From Pseudomonadota bacterium (GTDB taxonomy: Bacteria > Pseudomonadota > Alphaproteobacteria > Rhizobiales > Beijerinckiaceae), in contig JAEXUU010000883.1 of the NCBI GenBank assembly GCA_023452965.1, forward strand, positions 1 through 5,043: DNA of 5,043 bases. The letters run 5' to 3'. Below are positions 1-5,043 of this stretch, piece after piece; the stretch's first letter is position 1; the number at the start of each line of letters is the position of its first letter. Made by a program: the position numbers and the translations under genes. A model generated the notes under the pieces. It ran no database searches and was not told the DNA's origin. It saw nothing but the letters and a program-made list of their open reading frames with translations.

Positions 1-1018
1 CCGAGGCGAAGACCGCCTGCGGCACGCCCGGCACGGCGTCGATCACGAAGCCCTCGTCGGGCGAGACCGTGTAGACGCAGCCCTTCACCGTCAGCGGATC
101 GCCGGCCGCATCGGGGATGTAGCGTGCGAGGCACTCGCGGATCAGCCTAACCTGCGTCGGGCTCGGCGTGCGGTCGGGGTCGCGCGGATCCATCGGCTCG
201 CGCCCGAAATGCGGTCCGCCGAGCTTGAAGCCGGGATGCTCATAGAGCGGGAAGCCGTAGAAATTGCCTTCCTCGACGGTCAGGATGAAGACCGGGAAGG
301 CGCCTTCGCGGAACAGCTCGGGCCGGCGCGTCGTGAACCAGCCGATCGCCTGGCGCACGGTCTTGACCTGCGAGGCCAGCGCCGGCACCGCGTCGGCGAT
401 CCAGCCGCCGGAAGTGATCACCAGCCTGCCGGCCGAATAGTTGCCCCGCTCGGTCCGCACGATGACGCCGCCATCGGCGGTCGGGCGCCAGTCCAGCATC
501 GGCTCGCCGGTGCGGATTTCCGCGCCTTTCGACTGGGCGAGGCCGACATGGGCATAGATCGCCTTCTCCGAGGCGACGAAGCCGCCGTCGGGTTGCCAGA
601 GCCCGAGATGGCCTGACGGCAGCTGGAAGGCCGGAAAACGCCTGGCGATCTCGGCTTGGTCGAGCACTTCATGCGCCAGCCCGTGGTCCAGGCAGGATTG
701 CAGCGAGGATTCGACCGGGCCGGCGCCTTCAGGGGCGAGGTCAAGCGAGCCGGTGACGTGCCGCAGCTTCAGCCCGGCAGCGTCGCCGGGCTCCTGCCAG
801 AGCTGGTGCGCCCGGCGCACGATCGGGACGTAATGCGAGCCCTCGAAATAGGCGAGGCGGATGATCCGGGTCAGCCCGTGCGAGGAGCCCATGGCGTGGC
901 CGAGATCGAACCGCTCGAGCCCGAGCACGCGCAGGCCGCGCTTGGCCAGATGCCAGCAGGCGGCCGATCCCATGGCGCCGACGCCGGCGACGATCACGTC
1001 GTAATGAGGCGCAGTCAT
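1..1018 (-). CDS. FAD-dependent amine oxidase, monomeric sarcosine oxidase / N-methyl-L-tryptophan oxidase family (3' end truncated by window)
   Basis: A flavoenzyme expected to oxidise a secondary N-methyl amino acid such as sarcosine or N-methyltryptophan with O2, giving the demethylated amine, formaldehyde and H2O2 in the cytoplasm. The 339 visible codons start at ATG 1018. A GAGGA ribosome-binding site lies about 11 bases upstream. Seen in the sequence: an FAD-binding Rossmann loop G12-V-G14-A-M-G17, the ribose-binding acidic residue E35, and the family signature GSSHGLTRIIR (residues 44-54), where H47, T50, R51 and R54 match active-site residues of monomeric sarcosine oxidase. Also present are YGFP (Y254), KLGG (K265, the oxygen-activating lysine in the family) and CVYT with C314, the covalent FAD attachment cysteine. 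About 40-50 residues should lie beyond the left edge. The reading frame is intact and all key residues are present, so the enzyme is probably active. The substrate is uncertain: SolA-like, sarcosine and pipecolate oxidases look alike at this level. Confidence 0.93.
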   Translation of the reverse strand, partial: MTAPHYDVIVAGVGAMGSAACWHLAKRGLRVLGLERFDLGHAMGSSHGLTRIIRLAYFEGSHYVPIVRRAHQLWQEPGDAAGLKLRHVTGSLDLAPEGAGPVESSLQSCLDHGLAHEVLDQAEIARRFPAFQLPSGHLGLWQPDGGFVASEKAIYAHVGLAQSKGAEIRTGEPMLDWRPTADGGVIVRTERGNYSAGRLVITSGGWIADAVPALASQVKTVRQAIGWFTTRRPELFREGAFPVFILTVEEGNFYGFPLYEHPGFKLGGPHFGREPMDPRDPDRTPSPTQVRLIRECLARYIPDAAGDPLTVKGCVYTVSPDEGFVIDAVPGVPQAVFAS

Positions 1019-1206
1019 TGCTGTTCTTGTCCTCGATGTCCGGCCGGGCGAATGCGGCAATCTAGTCCCACGGGTCCGCGACGGTCCATGCCCGCGGGCA
1101 GGTCGGCTGCATGCGCGCGGCGGGAGGCGGGGCGGTGCCGCGCAGAAGGTTTGTTAACCGTGCGCGCGGCATAGCTTGCGAATACGTGCTTTTCCGGGAT
1201 CGGCCT
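1019..1206. promoter_or_regulatory. Divergent intergenic region between the amine oxidase and chemoreceptor genes
   Basis: This 188-bp spacer separates two genes transcribed away from each other, so it should hold both promoters. Visible elements are the GAGG ribosome-binding sequence for the oxidase (1031-1034, minus strand), a weak sigma70-like element on the minus strand (1059-1088), and the perfect palindrome TGCCCGCGGGCA at 1089-1100. An AT-richer stretch with TTGTTAACC at 1151-1159 lies ahead of the receptor. I see no convincing plus-strand promoter with normal spacing. No riboswitch or small RNA is evident. Confidence 0.6.
1059..1088 (-). promoter_or_regulatory. Possible sigma70-type promoter for the amine oxidase gene
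   Basis: On the minus strand, TGGACC (1083-1088) resembles a -35 box and TAGATT (1059-1064) a -10 box. Each matches 4 of 6 consensus bases, and the spacer is 18 bp. A transcript starting near 1052 would have a leader of about 34 bases that includes the GAGG ribosome-binding site. The position is sensible, but both boxes are weak and such matches arise by chance. Confidence 0.3.
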
Positions 1207-2967
1207 ATGCTTGCTCGCTCATTCCGGCGTCTGTTGGGCCGTGTCGGCCCCGCCGAGCCGGTTGCGGAGCCGGTCGCTCCGCCTCCTGAGCCCGCGAAGC
1301 CAGCGCCGCCAGCCGACGCCCCTCTCGGCGAGGCCGTCAACGAACTCGAGAACGACGTCGTCGCCGCCATGCGCCGGCTCAATGACGGGCTCGGCCGCGC
1401 CGAGGAGTTCTCCGCCCGGTCCGAGGCGCGCTCGCGTGAGATTCATGGCGGCATGGCCGAATTGCGCGAGGTGACCTTCACCGCCAGTGCCAATTCCTCG
1501 GCGCTCGCCAGCGCGACCGTACAGGTCTCCGAGGCGGCGGAACGCGTGGGCGCCTCGATGATGGGCGCCAGGGACATGCTCGACGCCGCCGCCACCCGCG
1601 CCGCCGAGGCAACCCGGATGATGAGCGATCTGACGCAGGCGACCGCCGAGATCCGCTCGATCGTCGATGCCATCGCCGAGATCGCCCGCCAGACCAATCT
1701 GCTCGCCCTCAATGCCACCATCGAGGCCGCCCGCGCCGGCGAGGCCGGCCGCGGCTTCGGCGTCGTGGCGCAGGAGGTGAAGTCGCTCTCGCTCGAAGTC
1801 CGCAATGCTGTCGAGGACATCCGCGGCCGGGTCGACCGGTTGAACCAGGCGACGCATGGCTCGGCGTCCTTCGTCAGCGACGCCTTCCGGCTGGTCGGCG
1901 ACGTCAACCCGGTGATGGCGACGATCGGCGAGGCCTCGCATGAGCAGGCTGCCGCAGCCGCGGAGCTGTCGCGCTCGGCCGAGGTCACGGCGCGCTTCAT
2001 CGAGACCGTCCAGCATCGCGTCAGCGACATCGACCGGGTCGCGCTCGCCGCGGCCGACGAAAGCGCAGGCGCACGCCGGGCGCTCTCGGAGGGCGCGCGC
2101 CAGGCCGACGGGCTTCTCGAGCGCTTCGTCCCGACCTTGCGCCAGACCCTGTTCGCCGATCGCCGGCGGCACGACCGCTTTCCGGCCGAACTTGCCGCGA
2201 CGCTTTCGGTCGCGGGCGAGAGCCACGCGCTGCAGACCATCGATCTCGGCTTCGGCGGGACGCTTCTTGCCGGGGCGGATGATCTGCGCCTGCCGGTGGG
2301 AGCGCGCGGCGAGCTCGTCGTCGAGGGCATGCCGCCGCTGGCCTGCCGGATCAAGGCGAGGAGCGATCTCGGCCTCCACATCGCCTTCGATCACGAGGAC
2401 AGCCAGGGACAGACGGCGCTCCACCAGCGCTTGGCCGAAGTCGAGGAGGCCTATCGCCCGCTGATCGAGCGAGCCCAGCTGTTCTCGCAACAGGTCGCCC
2501 TGCTGTTCGAGGATGCGCTGAGCCAGCGCCGCCTGCGCGAGGAGGACTTGTTCGACACCGACTATGTCGCGCTGCCGGACACCGAGCCGCGGCAGTTCAG
2601 CAACCGTGCCCTGCCGGTCCTGCAAGCTATCCTGCCGCCGATCCTGGCGGAGACCTTGCGGAGCGATGCGCGTCTGGTCTTCGCCGTGGCGATCGATCGC
2701 AACGGCTACATCCCGGTGCACCACCCGCAGTATTCGCAGCCGCAGCGTCCGGGGGAGGCCGACTGGGACCCGGCCTACAGCCGCGACCGCCGCATCTTCG
2801 ACGACCGGGCCGGCATCATGGCGGCGCGCTCGACCCGGCCGTTCCTGGTGCAATCCTATCATCGCGATATGGGCGCTGCCGGCACGCAGCTGATGCGCGA
2901 GGTCGATGCCCCGCTCAGCATCCATGGCCGCCACTGGGGCGGCGTGCGGATGGCCTATCGGATGTAA
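1207..2967 (+). CDS. Soluble methyl-accepting chemotaxis-like protein with central PilZ domain and C-terminal sensor-like module
   Basis: A 586-residue cytoplasmic chemoreceptor-type signalling protein, expected to control CheA/CheW complexes. After a Pro/Ala-rich start (residues 15-40) comes a long coiled coil. Its hairpin tip (about 157-192) contains [20 protein letters not shown] and [11 protein letters not shown], nearly canonical for CheA/CheW contact. A PilZ-like domain follows (about 318-410), with RxxxR at R320/R324 and DLGFGG at 346-351 in place of (D/N)xSxxG. After a helical linker comes a C-terminal module (about 448-586) with [21 protein letters not shown] and GRHWGGVR. No transmembrane segment, HAMP domain or CheR/CheB-tethering pentapeptide is visible. 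ATG 1207 is preferred because GGGA lies 7 bases upstream and the N-terminus looks natural. In-frame GTG 1186 or ATG 1111 remain possible but would add a low-complexity basic extension. Ligand unknown; c-di-GMP binding is inferred. Confidence 0.92.
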   Translation: MLARSFRRLLGRVGPAEPVAEPVAPPPEPAKPAPPADAPLGEAVNELENDVVAAMRRLNDGLGRAEEFSARSEARSREIHGGMAELREVTFTASANSSALASATVQVSEAAERVGASMMGARDMLDAAATRAAEATRMMSDLTQATAEIRSIVDAIAEIARQTNLLALNATIEAARAGEAGRGFGVVAQEVKSLSLEVRNAVEDIRGRVDRLNQATHGSASFVSDAFRLVGDVNPVMATIGEASHEQAAAAAELSRSAEVTARFIETVQHRVSDIDRVALAAADESAGARRALSEGARQADGLLERFVPTLRQTLFADRRRHDRFPAELAATLSVAGESHALQTIDLGFGGTLLAGADDLRLPVGARGELVVEGMPPLACRIKARSDLGLHIAFDHEDSQGQTALHQRLAEVEEAYRPLIERAQLFSQQVALLFEDALSQRRLREEDLFDTDYVALPDTEPRQFSNRALPVLQAILPPILAETLRSDARLVFAVAIDRNGYIPVHHPQYSQPQRPGEADWDPAYSRDRRIFDDRAGIMAARSTRPFLVQSYHRDMGAAGTQLMREVDAPLSIHGRHWGGVRMAYRM

Positions 2968-2991
2968 GGGGCCGCACCCCGCACGGGGGCG

Positions 2992-3996
2992 TCAGCGCCG
3001 GCTGGCGGTGAGAATGCCGTCGATCAGCCTTTGCGAGGCGAGGGCTTCCTCGCCGGTGACGACCGGGTCGCCGCCGCTCTCGATCGCATCGAGGAAGTTC
3101 GCGATCACCGCCCTGTGTGCATCGTGGGGGAAGTCCATGATGTTGGCGCCCGAGCCGGTGCTGCCTTCGGCCTCCACGGTTTCGCTGCGTCCGTCGAGAA
3201 AGGCGAGCTCGAGCCGCCCACCGACCAGTGCCGCATGGCCCTTGCGGCCGATGATCTCTATCCGTTCGGGATGGCCCGGGTAGGCGGCGGTGGTGGTGAC
3301 CAGCGTCGCCGGGGCACCATTGGCGGTTTCGAGCAGCGCGCCGACATAGTCTTCCGTCTCCATCCGGTGCAGCCCGGTGGTGCGGACCTGGGCCGCCACG
3401 ACACGCGAGACCCCGACCAGCGAGCGGAACAGGTCCAGCGAATGGATCGCCTGCGTCAGCAGCACGCCGCCGCCGTCGCGGGCGAGCGTGCCGCGGCCTG
3501 GCTCGTCGTAATAGGATTGCGGCCGCCACCACGGCACCTGCAGCAGCGCTGCCTCGACCTCGCCGAGCTCGCCATCGTCGAGCGCAGCCTTCAGGCGCAG
3601 GCTCGCAGGCCGGAAACGGTGCTGCAGCACGACGCCGAAGACCTTGCCGGCCCGCCTTGCCGCCGCCACAAGATCGGCGCCCCGCGCTGCCGTCAGTTCG
3701 AGCGGCTTCTCGACCAGCACATGCTTGCCTGCGGCGAGGCAGCGTGCCGAGACTTCGAGATGGCTGGAGGGCGGCGTCAGGACGATGACCGCCTCGACGG
3801 TGGGGTCGGCGAGCACCGCCGCGATGTCGGTCGTTCCCGGGAACGGGAATTGCTGGCGGTAGGCGTCGAGACGCTGCTGCGAGCGGCTGACGACATGCCG
3901 GACGTCGACCCGCTCGGCGAGATCGATGAGGCTGCGCGAATGGGGCAGGGCGGCCGGCCCGAGGCCGATGACGGCGATGCCGATCTTGCGTGTCAC
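2992..3996 (-). CDS. Gfo/Idh/MocA-family NAD(P)-dependent oxidoreductase (downstream gene of the pair)
   Basis: A 334-residue dehydrogenase of the glucose-fructose oxidoreductase / inositol dehydrogenase family. Such enzymes oxidise or reduce a hydroxyl on a sugar, cyclitol or sugar derivative with NAD(P). The N-terminal Rossmann fold has VIGLGPAA (9-16) as the dinucleotide loop, and LTPPSSH (73-79) follows in the usual place. EKP at 96-98 supplies the family lysine K97. The C-terminal substrate domain carries WWRPQSYYDEPGRGT (156-170) and GGGVLLTQAIHSLD (175-188), with H185 as likely catalytic base. The Asp usual four residues before this His is T181 here, and Q182 follows, a pattern known from one branch of the family. 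Length is normal. Translation starts with GTG inside the stop of the preceding gene (GTGA, 4-bp overlap); any later start would remove the first Rossmann strand. AGGGGAG lies 10 bases upstream. Substrate unknown. Confidence 0.93.
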   Translation of the reverse strand: MTRKIGIAVIGLGPAALPHSRSLIDLAERVDVRHVVSRSQQRLDAYRQQFPFPGTTDIAAVLADPTVEAVIVLTPPSSHLEVSARCLAAGKHVLVEKPLELTAARGADLVAAARRAGKVFGVVLQHRFRPASLRLKAALDDGELGEVEAALLQVPWWRPQSYYDEPGRGTLARDGGGVLLTQAIHSLDLFRSLVGVSRVVAAQVRTTGLHRMETEDYVGALLETANGAPATLVTTTAAYPGHPERIEIIGRKGHAALVGGRLELAFLDGRSETVEAEGSTGSGANIMDFPHDAHRAVIANFLDAIESGGDPVVTGEEALASQRLIDGILTASRR

Positions 3997-5015
3997 TTGG
4001 CCTCGGCTCCCCTGATCGGCAGGCGTACGGCCCGGTCCTGCGCATGCAGGGCGAGGCGGCAGACGGTGAAGACGTGCCTTTGCGTCGCCGCCTTTTCGCT
4101 ACGGGCTTCAACATCCGCGATGAGGTCGCGGAAATAGGTCAATGGCTCGCCGGATGCGTCGATATGGCGGGTGCCGGTCTTGTCGACCAGGAAGAGGTGG
4201 TCGGTGCCCGCCCTGCCGGCGATGTCGACATATTTGCGCAGTTCGATCGTGCCCTCGGTGCCGAGGATGGTGAGCCGCCCGTCGCCCCAGCTCGGCAGGC
4301 CGTCGGCGGTGAACCAGTCGACGCGGATATAGCCGCCCGCCCGGTCGCTGCGCAGCAGGATCTCGCCGAAATCCTCGAAATCAGGCAGGTCGGCCGCACC
4401 GAAATGGCCGACGCCGGAGGCGACGATCTCGGCATCCTGCGAGCCGGTGAAATGCAGGAACTGGTCGATCTGGTGCGAGGCGATGTCGGTCAGGATGCCG
4501 CCGAAATACTGCCTGTCGAAGAACCAGCTCGGCCTGATCGTCCGGTTGAGCCGGTGCGGTCCGAGGCCGACCGTCTGGACGACCCGCCCGATCGCGCCGT
4601 CCGCGATCAGCTTGCCGGCGACGATGGTCGAGGGGACGATGAAGCGCTCGGAGAAGCAGACCGAGAAAATCCGGCCAGTCTCGGCGACTGTTTGCTCGAC
4701 CTCGGCGAGTTGCTCGAAGGAGGTGACGCCGGGCTTGTCGACCATCACGTCCTTGCCGGCCCGCATCGCCCGGACGGCGAGGGCTGCCCGCTCCGAGGGG
4801 ATGCCGGCGCAGACGATCAGCTCGATCGTGGGATCATCCAGCAGGCGCTCGGCCGGCGCTTCTGCGAGCTGCGGGAAGCGTTCGCGAAAGCCCGCGAGCA
4901 CCCGCGGGTCGCTGGTCGCAGGGTCGAAGCCGGCGCAATGCGCGCCGGCCTCCAGCAGGCCACCGACCATGTGGTAGATGTGGCGATGGTCGAGGCCGAT
5001 GGCGGCGAAGCGCAT
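3993..5015 (-). CDS. Gfo/Idh/MocA-family oxidoreductase (upstream gene of the pair)
   Basis: A 340-residue member of the same dehydrogenase family as its downstream neighbour but clearly diverged, so not a recent duplicate. Residues 1-120 look like a Rossmann domain, but the nucleotide loop reads AIGLDHRHIY (5-14), not the usual GxGxxG. DKPG at 93-96 gives the family lysine K94. The second domain has SWFFDRQYFGG (163-173) and GGILTDIASHQID (172-184) with D177, H181 and D184, matching the usual GGxLxDxxxHxxD catalytic motif. The start at ATG 5015 places the first beta strand at residue 2. No clear Shine-Dalgarno sequence precedes it, but a possible stop codon of an upstream frame lies 2 bp away, which suggests translational coupling within an operon. 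The gene overlaps the next by 4 bp. NAD(P) dependence is inferred from family; substrate unknown. Confidence 0.92.
   Translation of the reverse strand: MRFAAIGLDHRHIYHMVGGLLEAGAHCAGFDPATSDPRVLAGFRERFPQLAEAPAERLLDDPTIELIVCAGIPSERAALAVRAMRAGKDVMVDKPGVTSFEQLAEVEQTVAETGRIFSVCFSERFIVPSTIVAGKLIADGAIGRVVQTVGLGPHRLNRTIRPSWFFDRQYFGGILTDIASHQIDQFLHFTGSQDAEIVASGVGHFGAADLPDFEDFGEILLRSDRAGGYIRVDWFTADGLPSWGDGRLTILGTEGTIELRKYVDIAGRAGTDHLFLVDKTGTRHIDASGEPLTYFRDLIADVEARSEKAATQRHVFTVCRLALHAQDRAVRLPIRGAEAK
4007..4013 (-). promoter_or_regulatory. Ribosome-binding site supporting the GTG start of the downstream oxidoreductase
   Basis: AGGGGAG on the minus strand lies inside the last codons of the upstream oxidoreductase, 10 bases before GTG 3996. 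A closer GAGG (4001-4004) leaves only 4 bases and is less likely. This supports the GTG start that overlaps the TGA stop, and reinitiation by coupling would also fit. Confidence 0.5.
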
Positions 5016-5017
5016 GG

Positions 5018-5043
5018 TTATTGCGGCGCGTTGTGGCCGACGC
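5018..5043 (-). CDS. Possible 3' end of an upstream operon gene (last 7 codons only)
   Basis: Reading the minus strand from the right edge, one frame gives VGHNAPQ and then TAA at 5020-5018, two bases before the ATG of the 340-residue oxidoreductase. Such tight spacing is typical of operons, and the oxidoreductase lacks its own clear ribosome-binding site, which fits a gene translated by coupling. Seven codons are far too few to identify a product, and a chance stop codon explains this equally well. Confidence 0.3.

Noticed and set aside
209..1174. Plus-strand frames (209-616, 656-1174) and a minus-strand frame (418-744) over the oxidase region
   Set aside because: The minus-strand frame open from 1018 to the left edge encodes an oxidase with conserved FAD and active-site residues at matching positions, so the others are shadows.
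1151..1177. Plus-strand promoter TTGTTA (1151-1156) with TAGCTT (1172-1177)
   Set aside because: The spacer is only 15 bp and the -10 match is poor. A sigma54 reading (GG with GC) has the wrong spacing, and only one TTAA half-site of a CtrA-type box is present.
1111..1206. Upstream extension of the receptor start to ATG 1111 or GTG 1186
   Set aside because: The extra residues are low-complexity and basic with no domain. ATG 1207 has a GGGA at good spacing and leaves room for a divergent promoter region.
1219..2934. Open frame of 571 codons antisense to the receptor gene
   Set aside because: It mirrors the receptor codons, a common effect in GC-rich DNA. Its translation is rich in Arg, Gly and Ala with no recognisable motif, whereas the sense frame has clear domains.
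2977..2988. CCCC-GCAC-GGGG hairpin as an intrinsic terminator
   Set aside because: The stem is only 4 bp and no T-run follows on either strand.
3832..3845. Perfect 14-bp palindrome CGTTCCCGGGAACG
   Set aside because: It lies inside the oxidoreductase coding sequence, encodes ordinary residues, and roughly one such palindrome is expected by chance in a window this size.
2915..4114. Open frame of 399 codons on the minus strand overlapping the downstream oxidoreductase in another frame
   Set aside because: The product is Arg/Pro/Gly-rich and patternless. The overlapping 334-residue frame has all family motifs.
3031..4137. Open frame of 368 codons on the plus strand opposite the oxidoreductases
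   Set aside because: It is antisense to well-supported genes with no family resemblance, consistent with a GC-rich shadow frame.

Overview
This is a GC-rich window with dense coding and strong third-position G/C. Together with the protein sequences, that suggests an alphaproteobacterium of the Hyphomicrobiales (Rhizobiales) type, possibly Bosea-like. The assignment rests on composition and family resemblance only. There are no rRNA or tRNA genes, insertion sequences, CRISPR arrays or phage genes, so this looks like ordinary chromosomal accessory or metabolic DNA.

Left part (1-1018, minus strand): the first 339 codons of an FAD-dependent amine oxidase of the monomeric sarcosine oxidase / N-methyl-L-tryptophan oxidase family. 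The 3' end is cut off by the window edge. A 188-bp divergent spacer (1019-1206) follows. It holds the oxidase ribosome-binding site, a weak possible promoter and a 12-bp perfect palindrome.

Centre (1207-2967, plus strand): a soluble chemoreceptor-like protein of 586 residues. It has no membrane segment and no HAMP domain. In order it carries a methyl-accepting signalling hairpin, a central PilZ domain, and a C-terminal module that looks like a sensor. This is the most interesting gene here because PilZ sits between the CheA-contacting hairpin and the putative sensor, which could link c-di-GMP to chemotaxis-type signalling.

Right part (2992-5015, minus strand): two Gfo/Idh/MocA-family NAD(P)-dependent oxidoreductases with a GTGA stop/start overlap, transcribed toward the chemoreceptor gene. 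They probably form an operon that continues past the right edge, where the last codons of another gene may be visible. The pair probably works on a sugar, inositol-like or sugar-acid substrate, but the substrate cannot be read from the sequence. The receptor converges on this operon across only 24 bp. No functional link among the oxidase, the receptor and the dehydrogenases is demonstrated. I did not find a clearly new multi-gene system.
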